From SLJM01 sp964415785 (GTDB lineage: Bacteria; Myxococcota_A; Bradymonadia; Bradymonadales; Bradymonadaceae), in the NCBI GenBank assembly GCA_964415785.1, contig CAYQBU010000057.1:1-19850 (forward strand): 19,850 bases of DNA, given 5' to 3'. This document shows, piece by piece, positions 12,788-19,850 of this stretch; the stretch's first letter is position 1; every line of letters begins with the position of its first letter. Under the pieces are notes generated by a model that worked only from the letters and a program-made list of their open reading frames with translations, did not search any database and had not been told where the DNA came from. The position numbers and the translations under genes are program-made.

Positions 12788-15661
12788 ATGCCGAAGCAAC
12801 GTGTATACGAGCTAGCCAAAGATTTGGGCTGCGACAAACAGGAGTTGGTCAGCAAGATCAACAGCCTCGACCTCGACATTTCCGTGGGGAATTATATGTC
12901 GGTGCTCAGTCCAGAGGAGGTGACCAAGGTCAAGAAGGCCGTGGATCTCCGGGACGGCAGCAAAAAGAAGCCCAAAAAGGCCAAGAAGCCGCGGTCCCGG
13001 CCCTCCAGTGAGGATGGAGTGGGACCGAAAATGCTTCGCCGGCGTAAGCCCAAGAAAAACGGCGAAGATGAGGATTCGGAAGCCGCCACGGGCCCAACGC
13101 TGCGCCGCCGAAAGGTCACGCCTTCGGAGGAAGAGCCAGAGGTCGAGGAAGTGGCTGAAGAGGTCACCGAAGAGACCGATGAAGCGGCCGAAACCCCCGA
13201 ACCGCCCGCAGAAGAGCCAGAAGAAGAACAGGCGGAGCAGGAGTCGGCACAAGAAGCCAGTGACGACGGCGACGATGAGGCGCAAGCCGAGGAAAGCGAG
13301 TCCGAAGAGGCGGAGGCCCAGGACGACGGGGAAGCCGAAGTAGCCGAAGACGCGGAAGAAGCCGAAGAAGCGGAAGACGCGGAAGACGCGGAAGACGCTG
13401 ACGAGCCTCAGGAAGCGGATGAAGCTGCGGCATCGGAGGAGGACGAAGAGTCCGACGCCGATGATGAGCCCGTCTCCGAAGAGGAGACCGAGGACGCCGA
13501 CGGCGAGGCCGATGCCGAAGAGGCAGAAGAGTCCAGCGAAGAAGACGCCAGCGACGAACAGCAGCCGCCTCCCGAGGCCAAGCCCAAAGCTCCGAGCGCC
13601 AAGCGCCCAAAGAAGCGGTCGAAGAAGAAGGAAAAGGGCGACGCCAAAGTCGTTGGTCGCATCAACGAACAGCTTCTCAAAGAACGACTGGCAGCGGAGG
13701 ACAAAGACTTCTCGCCTGGCCCGTCAAAGAGTCGGAAGAAGAAAAAGAAAAAGGGCAAGGGCTCGAGCCATCGCCGCAAGCGAGTGGTCGAGGGTTCCGA
13801 CCTGTACGACGCCAAATCTCGTCGCAAGCGGCGGCGTAAAAATAAGAAGAAGCGCTCCAGGCCGCAAAAGACAGAGATCACGGAGGCAGCGGAACACAAA
13901 CGGGTGATCCGCATCGAGGACGTCATCTCCGTCGGCGACCTGGCCCACGAAATGGGCGTCAAGGCCGGTAAAGTGGCGATGGAATTGATGAACATGGGCA
14001 TGATGGCGACGGTGAACACGACCCTCGATTTCGAGACAGCGGCGTTGATCGCTGACGAATTCGACTACTCGGTCGAGAACGTGGCCTTCGACATCTCCAA
14101 CTTCTATGACACCGCCGAGGATCCCGAGGAAACTCAAGTCCCTCGTCCGCCGGTGGTCACCGTGATGGGCCACGTCGATCACGGAAAGACGTCATTGCTC
14201 GATGAGATTCGGCGAACGGCGGTGACCGACGTTGAGGCCGGTGGAATTACCCAGCATATCGGTGCTTACCGGGTGAAAAAGGATGAGCTTGACATCACCT
14301 TTTTGGATACACCGGGACACGAGGCATTTACTGCCCTTCGGATGCGGGGAGCGAAAGCCACTGATATAGCCGTGCTCGTGGTGGCCGCCGATGACGGCGT
14401 CATGCCGCAGACGGTGGAGTCCATCAACCACGCCCGCGACGCCGGTGTGCCCATGGTGGTGGCGATCAACAAGATCGATAAGCCCCAGGCCAATCCGGAC
14501 CGCGTCAAGACGGCGCTGGCGGAGTACGAGTTGATCCCCGAAGAATGGGGTGGAACGACGCTATTTGTGGAAGTCAGCGCCCTCAAGGGAATCAATATTG
14601 AGGGATTGCTGGAAGCGTTGGTACTCCAGGCGGAACTCGAGGAGTTGAAGGCCAACCCCGATCGCAAAGCCCAGGGTCTGGTGGTGGAGGCAGAACTCGA
14701 CATCGGACGCGGTCCGGTGAGCAATGTGTTGGTGCAGCGCGGAACCCTGCGACGAGGCGACATCATCGTCAGCGGCCAGTACTACGGCCGTGTAAGAACG
14801 ATGCATGACGACCTCGGCGTGGAAATCGAAGAGGCAGGACCCAGCGAGCCAGTGGAGATCACGGGCCTGAGTGGGATTCCGGAGGCCGGCGAGCCGATCT
14901 TCGTGGTCGAAGAAGAGAGCGATGCCAAGCGCATCACGGAACACGTGGTGGAGCAGCGTCGCAAAGAGACGATGGCCAGCCGCGCCAAAGAAGCGGCCGG
15001 AAGCCTCGAAGACCTCTCGCAGATGATTCGCGAAGGGGAAATGAAAGAGCTCAAGGTCATCATCAAGGGCGATGTCCAGGGCTCGGTGGAGGCATTGAGG
15101 CAAGCCTTCGGTAAGCTCGGAAACGAGGAAGCCCGTCCCAAGATCATTCACACCGGCGTCGGTGGTATCACAGAAAATGATGTCAACTTGGCGGCGTCAT
15201 CGGAGACGGGATCGGTGATCGTTGGCTTTAACGTGCGGCCCGACTCTCGGGCTTCAGAAGTGGCCGACGAGTATGGGGTCCAGATCATGACCCATACCAT
15301 CATCTATGACGCCATCTCCCAGATTCGAGATATTCTGGAAGGGCTCCTCGATCCGATCGTGGAAGAGGAGGTCATCGGGCATGCGGAAGTCAGAGAGACT
15401 TTCAGCGCCCCGAAGGTGGGCACCATCGCCGGTTGCTACGTGACCGACGGCAAGGTGCGGCGTAATGCGGCGGCTCGTATTCTTCGCCAGGGTCAGATCA
15501 TCTATGACTCCACCATCGACTCGCTGCGCCGCTTTCAAGACGATGTCCGAGAGGTCAAGAGTGGCTTCGAATGTGGACTGAGCATCGCGAACTATAACGA
15601 CATCAAGGTGGGCGATGTGATTGAGGTCTACGACCATAAAGAAGTGGCGGCGACGCTGTAA
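12788..15661 (+). CDS. infB: Translation initiation factor IF-2, long form
   Basis: GTPase that brings initiator tRNA to the 30S subunit. The start at 12788 (MPKQRVYELAKDLG, GGAG 5 bases upstream) gives 957 residues; an in-frame ATG at 12761 lacks this support. Order: IF2_N helix domain (3-52), Lys/Arg-rich linker (57-110) with the repeated LRRRK (83-87, 105-109), Glu/Asp/Ala-rich block (113-258), basic block (264-360), and a second IF2_N domain (373 to about 430). The G domain follows, with GHVDHGKT (461-468), DTPGHE (507-512), NKID (561-564) and SALKG (597-601), then domains II-IV ending DVIEVYDHKEV. The catalytic core is standard; the N-terminal extension is unusually charged. It follows nusA after a 277-base gap and precedes rbfA by 30 bases. 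Confidence 0.97.
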   Translation: MPKQRVYELAKDLGCDKQELVSKINSLDLDISVGNYMSVLSPEEVTKVKKAVDLRDGSKKKPKKAKKPRSRPSSEDGVGPKMLRRRKPKKNGEDEDSEAATGPTLRRRKVTPSEEEPEVEEVAEEVTEETDEAAETPEPPAEEPEEEQAEQESAQEASDDGDDEAQAEESESEEAEAQDDGEAEVAEDAEEAEEAEDAEDAEDADEPQEADEAAASEEDEESDADDEPVSEEETEDADGEADAEEAEESSEEDASDEQQPPPEAKPKAPSAKRPKKRSKKKEKGDAKVVGRINEQLLKERLAAEDKDFSPGPSKSRKKKKKKGKGSSHRRKRVVEGSDLYDAKSRRKRRRKNKKKRSRPQKTEITEAAEHKRVIRIEDVISVGDLAHEMGVKAGKVAMELMNMGMMATVNTTLDFETAALIADEFDYSVENVAFDISNFYDTAEDPEETQVPRPPVVTVMGHVDHGKTSLLDEIRRTAVTDVEAGGITQHIGAYRVKKDELDITFLDTPGHEAFTALRMRGAKATDIAVLVVAADDGVMPQTVESINHARDAGVPMVVAINKIDKPQANPDRVKTALAEYELIPEEWGGTTLFVEVSALKGINIEGLLEALVLQAELEELKANPDRKAQGLVVEAELDIGRGPVSNVLVQRGTLRRGDIIVSGQYYGRVRTMHDDLGVEIEEAGPSEPVEITGLSGIPEAGEPIFVVEEESDAKRITEHVVEQRRKETMASRAKEAAGSLEDLSQMIREGEMKELKVIIKGDVQGSVEALRQAFGKLGNEEARPKIIHTGVGGITENDVNLAASSETGSVIVGFNVRPDSRASEVADEYGVQIMTHTIIYDAISQIRDILEGLLDPIVEEEVIGHAEVRETFSAPKVGTIAGCYVTDGKVRRNAAARILRQGQIIYDSTIDSLRRFQDDVREVKSGFECGLSIANYNDIKVGDVIEVYDHKEVAATL
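13343..13405 (+). repeat. 9-base tandem repeat in the acidic block of infB
   Basis: Six in-frame copies of a 9-mer close to GCGGAAGAC, then one degenerate copy, encode AED/AEE units from residue 186 onward. Three neighbouring copies (13370-13396) are identical. Such a repeat could change copy number by slippage without shifting the frame. Confidence 0.85.
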
Positions 15662-15691
15662 CGATGGTCGTAATCAAGAGAGGAGCCCAGG

Positions 15692-16060
15692 ATGGACAAC
15701 GATAACCGAGGTTTTGGGCGGGCCGCCCAGGTGGGCCAGCAGATCCACCGGATTGTGGCCCGTCTATTCGTCACTGAGGTCAACGACCCACGTTTGGAAG
15801 GGGTTGAGATCGTCGATGTGGACCTGACGCCAGATCTACGCAACGCGCATATCTACTATATGATGCTCGATGGAGAACCCCCGTCATCGGAGGTTCAGAA
15901 GGCGCTCAACGGGACGACGAAGTTTGTGCAGTCGAAATTGGCGGAGCGACTGGCCGTCAAGTATATCCCGGGAATTCAGTTTCGCTTTGATAAATCGATT
16001 CTCGAGGGTCGACGTATCGATGAACTTCTGGAAGATCTGGACTCCGAAGAGGATGCGTAA
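15692..16060 (+). CDS. rbfA: 30S ribosome-binding factor RbfA
   Basis: Small KH-fold protein that binds late 30S precursors and helps 16S 5'-end maturation. The 122-residue length is normal. Visible family features are the N-terminal helix with VGQQIHRIVARLF (14-26), LEGVEIVDVDLTPDLRNAHIYY (35-56), FVQSKLAERLAVKYIPGIQFRFD (78-100) and SILEGRRIDELLEDL (102-116). AGGAG lies 6 bases before the ATG. It ends the rimP-nusA-infB-rbfA block, followed within 45 bases by an intrinsic terminator. The acidic DSEEDA end is common in the family. Confidence 0.96.
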   Translation: MDNDNRGFGRAAQVGQQIHRIVARLFVTEVNDPRLEGVEIVDVDLTPDLRNAHIYYMMLDGEPPSSEVQKALNGTTKFVQSKLAERLAVKYIPGIQFRFDKSILEGRRIDELLEDLDSEEDA

Positions 16061-16103
16061 AGACAGGTGAACCGGTCGACTCCGGCAGAGATTGGTCAAC
16101 GAA

Positions 16104-16126
16104 GCCCCCGTGAGGGGGCCTTTTTT
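16104..16126 (+). terminator. Intrinsic terminator between rbfA and nrnA
   Basis: GCCCCC (16104-16109), a GTGA tetraloop and GGGGGC (16114-16119) form a perfect 6-base-pair GC stem followed by CTTTTTT. It follows the rbfA stop by 43 bases and lies only a few bases before the nrnA Shine-Dalgarno, so nrnA-truB are expressed by readthrough or from a promoter I could not identify. Confidence 0.88.
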
Positions 16127-16139
16127 GTGGAGTGAAGCG

Positions 16140-17162
16140 ATGAGCGTGAGAGAGACAACGAGCAAGGTGATCGAGGCGGGAAGTCCAGACCTGGAAGCTG
16201 CTCTAGAGCGGTTTGTGGATCTGGTCGACAAGCATCAGCGCTTTGTGGTGGTGGCCCATATCTCCCCGGATGGCGACGCCGTGGGTTCCACTCTGGGTCT
16301 AAAGGCCATTCTGGAGAGCCAGGGCAAAGAGGTGATCGCCTATAATCGAGATCCCGTGCCCTATAATTTTGAGTTTTTACCGGGCAGTTCCTCGTGGAAG
16401 ACGTCGCTTGATGACGTGGAGGACGTCGGGATCACGGTGCTGCTCGATTGCGGCACACCGAAGCGAATAGGGGAATCCTTTCCCGAACAGGGTTGGGGTA
16501 AAGAGGTAGTGGTCATCGATCACCATGAGACCTACGACCCGGATTTTGCCGATCTCTACGTCCGCGACCCGAAAGCCTCTGCCACAGGGGAAATCCTTTT
16601 TCGCCTGGCCATGAAATACGGCGATTATTCGGAGGCGGTAGCCAAAAATATCTACTGCTGTCTGATGACCGATACGGGTGGGTTTCGCTATTCGAATACC
16701 TCACGCACGGCGTTGCGAATAGCTGGGGAACTGGTGGCCAATGGGGTCGAGCCCTGGGAAATGAGCAGCGAGATCTACGAGAATCAACCTCGGGAGAGGT
16801 TGGAGCTATTGTCAAAGGTGTTGGAGACCTTGACGGTGAGCCACTGTGGGCGGTTGGCCTTTTTGCGGGTGACCCGGGAGATGGTGGATGCCGTCAATGG
16901 CGACGAGGATTTGACGGATGGTTTTATCAATTACGCGCGCTCCATCGCCGGGGTGGAGGTGGCAACACAGATGCGCGATCAGGGCGATGGGACATGGCGG
17001 ATATCGTTTCGATCGCGCGGCAAAGTCAATGTCGCCCAGTTGGCAGAAGTTTTTGGCGGGGGTGGCCACCACAATGCGGCGGGATGTCAGATCGAGGGGG
17101 AGCCACAAGACGTAGAGCGGCAGTTGACGGAAGCGCTCGTCGATCTGCTCGATGGTGAGTGA
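16140..17162 (+). CDS. nrnA: DHH-family phosphoesterase, nanoRNase/pAp phosphatase type
   Basis: A 340-residue DHH/DHHA1 protein that in relatives degrades short oligoribonucleotides (2-5 nt) and can dephosphorylate pAp. Motifs in order: AHISPDGDAVGS (39-50, metal ligands Asp44 and Asp46), LLDCGTPKRIG (101-111), VIDHHET with the DHH triad (127-129), MTDTGGFRYSNTS (176-188) and the C-terminal DHHA1 substrate-binding GGGGHHNAAG (306-315). The ATG at 16140 has GGAG 7 bases upstream; a longer in-frame start at 16092 would translate through the terminator and is rejected. Between rbfA and truB is a usual place for this family. Its stop TGA lies 17 bases before the chosen truB ATG. Whether it prefers nanoRNA or pAp cannot be read from the sequence. 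Confidence 0.93.
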   Translation: MSVRETTSKVIEAGSPDLEAALERFVDLVDKHQRFVVVAHISPDGDAVGSTLGLKAILESQGKEVIAYNRDPVPYNFEFLPGSSSWKTSLDDVEDVGITVLLDCGTPKRIGESFPEQGWGKEVVVIDHHETYDPDFADLYVRDPKASATGEILFRLAMKYGDYSEAVAKNIYCCLMTDTGGFRYSNTSRTALRIAGELVANGVEPWEMSSEIYENQPRERLELLSKVLETLTVSHCGRLAFLRVTREMVDAVNGDEDLTDGFINYARSIAGVEVATQMRDQGDGTWRISFRSRGKVNVAQLAEVFGGGGHHNAAGCQIEGEPQDVERQLTEALVDLLDGE

Positions 17163-17179
17163 ACAGGAAAAAGGGCGTC

Positions 17180-18073
17180 ATGGACGATTCGCATAAGCAT
17201 GGATGCATCATCATCGATAAGCCGCGAGGGATCACGAGCTTTGATGTGGTGAGAGAGGTTCGAAAACTGGGCAAGACTCGTAAGGTAGGCCATACGGGCA
17301 CCCTCGATCCGGAGGCCACGGGGGTTCTGGCCCTGGCGCTGGGGCGGTGTACGAAGTTGTCCAAGTACCTGACCCTGGACGAAAAAGTCTATGCGTTCGA
17401 GGCGAAATTCGGGGAGGCCACCGAGACCGGTGACGTGGAGGGAGAAGTCATTCGCGAGGCGTCAATCGAGGGAGTGACGGAGACGAGCCTTGAGGCTAAT
17501 TTGGACGCATTTAGGGGAGCGATCGAGCAGGTTCCGCCAAAGTTTTCAGCGATCAAGGTCGATGGCACGCGCGCCTATGAGCTCGCCCGGGCGGGCGAGG
17601 AATTCGAATTGGACGCCCGCACCGTGCAAGTCGATGAGTTCGAGTTGCTCAGTTGGGAGGCGCCGGTGGCGACCTTTCGCGTGCGCTGCGGACCCGGGAC
17701 CTACATTCGGTCGCTGGTCCGAGATCTGGGCGAAGCGCTGGGGTCAGCGGCTCATGCGTTGAGCATCCGGCGGCTACGCGTAGGACCGTTTGGGATCGAA
17801 GAAGCGGTGCGACTGGAGGAGCTGTCCGTCGATAGCTTCTGGGACCGCATCGTTAGCCCTCTGGAGATGGTGAAGTCGCTGGGTACCCTGGAGGTCAGGG
17901 ACGAGGAGTTAGAGGATATAAGGCACGGCCGCCCACTGTATCGCCAGGGAACGTGGACGAAGGGTGAGCCCGTAGCGCTTCACGAGCCGGGCGGACGGTT
18001 GGTGGCGGTGGCCGAATGCACTTCGGACGAGGGAGAGAAATTACAGATCTGGCCACGTCGGGTGATGATTTAG
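17180..18073 (+). CDS. truB: tRNA pseudouridine-55 synthase
   Basis: Makes the pseudouridine at position 55 in the T-loop of tRNAs. Of 297 residues, the N-terminus has IIIDKPRGITSFDVV (10-24), the catalytic motif KVGHTGTLDPEATGVL (35-50, Asp43), a tyrosine at 71 in KVYAFEAKFGEATETGD, PPKFSAIKVDGTRAYELAR (119-137) and RCGPGTYIRSLVRDLG (169-184), and then a C-terminal domain. I chose the ATG at 17180 because an AGGA and an AAGGG lie upstream in suitable range. A GTG at 17159, overlapping the nrnA stop, would add 7 residues and is possible. The usual followers ribF, rpsO and pnp are not next to it here. Confidence 0.95.
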   Translation: MDDSHKHGCIIIDKPRGITSFDVVREVRKLGKTRKVGHTGTLDPEATGVLALALGRCTKLSKYLTLDEKVYAFEAKFGEATETGDVEGEVIREASIEGVTETSLEANLDAFRGAIEQVPPKFSAIKVDGTRAYELARAGEEFELDARTVQVDEFELLSWEAPVATFRVRCGPGTYIRSLVRDLGEALGSAAHALSIRRLRVGPFGIEEAVRLEELSVDSFWDRIVSPLEMVKSLGTLEVRDEELEDIRHGRPLYRQGTWTKGEPVALHEPGGRLVAVAECTSDEGEKLQIWPRRVMI

Positions 18074-18181
18074 CATCGGAGGCGGAGTGCTCGGTGGCTT
18101 CCCTTCGAAAAAACGTCAGTGGTCTCGCCGGTGCTGAACGACGAGTGGGGTTGGTGTGGAACTAGGGAAAGGAGCATGGCG

Positions 18182-19237
18182 ATGATTGCAATCTACGGTG
18201 CGACCGGATTGACGGGCAAAATGATAGCCACATCGCTGGTATCGGGGGGACAGACTGTGAAGTTGGGGGCGAGGAGCAGCGAGAAGTTGGAGGAGCTCGT
18301 CGCCGACCTGGAGCCGGCAGGCCAATGGTCAACGATGGCCTTCGACTTGGACGACGAAGAGCAAGTCCGACGGTTTCTGAAAGGGGCGGAGGTGGTCATC
18401 AACTGCGCAGGGCCATTTCGCGAGTTGGTGGATTCGTTGGTGGAGGAGGCGGTGAAGGCGGGGTGTCACTATCTGGATATCTCCGGGGAGCAGAGCCATT
18501 TTCGGCGGCTACGCAACGCATGGTCCGAGGAGGCCAAGAAGCGAGGTGTGGTGGTCATGCCCGGGTGCGGTTTCCAGTTCGCGTTGGGCGATTTGGCCGC
18601 CGATCTGGCGTTGGCGCAGGCGGCGTCGCGGATCGTGGTGGCCTACGCCGTGGAAGAATTCAAGATGAGTGAGGGAACGACAAAGTCCGTGGTGAGGACC
18701 TTCGCGAGAGGAGGAGAGAGCTTTGTCAGAGGAGAGGTCAAACGTCGAAAGACGGGAGGAAAGCGCTTTGATGTGCCCTTTCCCGACGGTAGCCATCAGG
18801 TGGGGATATGGGTCCCCGGCGGAGAGGCGCTGACGGTGCCACCTCGTGGAGGTGTCTCAAGAGTGGAGACCTGCCTTGCGGCGTCGGACTGGATGGCCCA
18901 TTGGGCGGCGACGATGATGGGGTGGATGCCCTGGGCGGCCGATGGCCTGGGGGCGGTGGCCGATCGACTGGCCTCCTGGGTGGCCGATGACCCCCAACGC
19001 CAGGGAAAAGAGGCCAACTTTCTGGTGATCGCCTTTGACCCCACGACGTCCAGGGCACATATCACCCTAAAAGGGCGTGATATCTATGGGACGACCGCTC
19101 AGATTGCAGCGCAAATGGCGGTGGTACTGAGCGAAAGAGGGAGCAAAAAGGCGGGGTTTGTGGGGGCGGCTGACGTGGTGGAGCCAGGGGCATTCCTCAC
19201 GCGCATCGGCGTGCGACAGGTGGGCAGTGAAGATTGA
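18182..19237 (+). CDS. Saccharopine-dehydrogenase-like NAD(P)-binding oxidoreductase
   Basis: A 351-residue protein whose first part is a Rossmann domain of the saccharopine dehydrogenase / trans-acting enoyl reductase superfamily. It starts MIAIYGATGLTGKMIA with the GxxGxxG motif at residues 6-12, then has VVINCAGPFRELVDSLVEEAVKAGCHYLDISGE and VVVMPGCGFQFALGDLAADL, strings typical of this group. The remainder is variable and ends with a small domain containing VKGRDIYGTTA-like residues (LKGRDIYGTTAQ). The substrate is unknown; true lysine-pathway saccharopine dehydrogenase activity is unlikely at this length. AAAGGAG is placed 7 bases before the ATG at 18182 but only one base before the ATG at 18176, which decides the start. 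It is 108 bases from truB with no terminator seen, so co-transcription is uncertain. Confidence 0.82.
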   Translation: MIAIYGATGLTGKMIATSLVSGGQTVKLGARSSEKLEELVADLEPAGQWSTMAFDLDDEEQVRRFLKGAEVVINCAGPFRELVDSLVEEAVKAGCHYLDISGEQSHFRRLRNAWSEEAKKRGVVVMPGCGFQFALGDLAADLALAQAASRIVVAYAVEEFKMSEGTTKSVVRTFARGGESFVRGEVKRRKTGGKRFDVPFPDGSHQVGIWVPGGEALTVPPRGGVSRVETCLAASDWMAHWAATMMGWMPWAADGLGAVADRLASWVADDPQRQGKEANFLVIAFDPTTSRAHITLKGRDIYGTTAQIAAQMAVVLSERGSKKAGFVGAADVVEPGAFLTRIGVRQVGSED

Positions 19238-19245
19238 GGAGAGGC

Positions 19246-19311
19246 ATGTTAGAGCACCACCGGAAGCGAGTCGCAAGAGTTGTTGGCATGTCATGGATGA
19301 CTGAGGATTGA
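19246..19311 (+). CDS. Possible 21-residue ORF just upstream of tex
   Basis: ATG at 19246 is preceded by a GGAG-containing purine run immediately after the stop of the oxidoreductase gene and ends with TGA at 19309-19311, 4 bases before the tex ATG. The peptide (MLEHHRKRVARVVG, then MSWMTED) matches nothing I know. It could be a coupling peptide or chance. No homology support. Confidence 0.2.
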   Translation: MLEHHRKRVARVVGMSWMTED

Positions 19312-19315
19312 AGTA

Positions 19316-19850
19316 ATGAATCAAGAGATTGCAAGTACGCTGGATGTATCGGTGTCGCAGGTCCAGAAGACGCGAGGGCTACTCGACGATGGAAATACGG
19401 TCCCCTTTATTGCGCGCTATCGCAAAGAAGCGACGGGTCAACTCGACGAGGTGCAGATTCGCGATGTGGCGCGAATGGCCGAACAGATCGAGCAACGGGA
19501 GGAGCGGCGACAGACAATCCTGGAGTCCATTGAGGAACAGGGGGAGTTGAAGCCAGCTCTCAAAAAGAAGATCCAAAAGGCTGACACCCTGGCCCGACTC
19601 GAGGATCTCTACGCCCCTTATCGACCACGAAGATTGACGCGAGGGCGAAAAGCCAAAGAGGCGGGGTTGGAGCCCGTGGCGCAGCGGATCCGGGAGAGCA
19701 AGGCCCCGGAATCGGTGGCCGAGGAGTATCTCTGCGAGGACTTCCCAAAAAAAGAGGACGTCCTTCAGGGAGCCCGCGATATTCTGGCCGAGGAGATGGC
19801 CGATGATGCGCGGATTCGACGCCATATTCGGCGTCAAATGCGAAAAAAAG
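19316..19850 (+). CDS. tex: Tex family transcription accessory / RNA-binding protein, N-terminal part (cut by window edge)
   Basis: The first 178 residues of a protein of the Tex family, conserved nucleic-acid-binding proteins with a helix-turn-helix, YqgF-like, helix-hairpin-helix and S1 domain order. The visible part has the family's N-terminal signature GNTVPFIARYRKEATGQLDE (26-45) and LEDLYAPYRPRRLTRGRKAKEAGLEP (95-120), which is specific to Tex. The S1 and YqgF domains lie beyond the window. The ATG at 19316 has GAGGA about 8 to 9 bases upstream. Tex is known to influence transcription and RNA turnover, but a precise role is not established for most species. No sign of damage in the visible part. 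Confidence 0.93.
   Translation, partial: MNQEIASTLDVSVSQVQKTRGLLDDGNTVPFIARYRKEATGQLDEVQIRDVARMAEQIEQREERRQTILESIEEQGELKPALKKKIQKADTLARLEDLYAPYRPRRLTRGRKAKEAGLEPVAQRIRESKAPESVAEEYLCEDFPKKEDVLQGARDILAEEMADDARIRRHIRRQMRKK

Noticed and set aside
16092..16139. Longer start of nrnA
   Set aside because: It would require translating the intrinsic terminator and lies upstream of the true Shine-Dalgarno at 16129-16132.
1..19850. Mobile elements, CRISPR arrays, phage or defence genes
   Set aside because: No transposase, integrase, regularly spaced repeats or terminal inverted repeats were seen; gene content is housekeeping throughout.

Overview
The window looks like a housekeeping stretch of a GC-rich Gram-negative bacterial chromosome. 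The ferrochelatase has an internal cysteine cluster of the type described for Myxococcus xanthus, protoporphyrinogen oxidase is of the HemY type, and IF2 is unusually long and charged. Together these suggest a myxobacterial or other former-deltaproteobacterial lineage (Myxococcota, possibly Bradymonadales-like). That placement is inferred from protein character only. I see no mobile elements, CRISPR arrays, rRNA or tRNA.

Left half (1-9687, all minus strand): a haem biosynthesis cluster. In transcription order it reads nitrilase-family amidohydrolase, hemX-like membrane protein, hemA, hemC, hemD, hemE, hemY, hemB, hemH, and hemL, which is cut by the window edge. Junctions from hemA to hemE are 4-base ATGA-type overlaps; the others are gaps of about 15 to 70 bases. 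The encoded enzymes run from glutamyl-tRNA to protohaem and lack only coproporphyrinogen III oxidase (hemF or hemN), which must lie elsewhere.

Centre (9688-10135): a 448-base divergent control region. It holds outward-facing TTGACA boxes on both strands, several potential RNA hairpins, a strong intrinsic terminator at 10003-10036, and a 36-codon ORF with an AAGGAGG Shine-Dalgarno that reads straight through that terminator. The terminator lies upstream of rimP-nusA, so this is a candidate attenuating leader or small RNA.

Right half (10136-19850, plus strand): the transcription/translation operon rimP-nusA-infB-rbfA, an intrinsic terminator, then nrnA and truB, a saccharopine-dehydrogenase-like oxidoreductase, and the start of tex. 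The ylxR gene that often separates nusA and infB is absent; a 277-base hairpin-rich non-coding stretch sits there instead. NusA has a long acidic C-terminal tail, and IF2 has a matching acidic block flanked by lysine/arginine-rich blocks.

Most genes are ordinary and confidently assigned. The most interesting parts are the two structured non-coding regions (9811-10073 and 12511-12787), the charge-block tails of NusA and IF2, and the internal [2Fe-2S]-type cysteine cluster in HemH. I found no convincing entirely new system.
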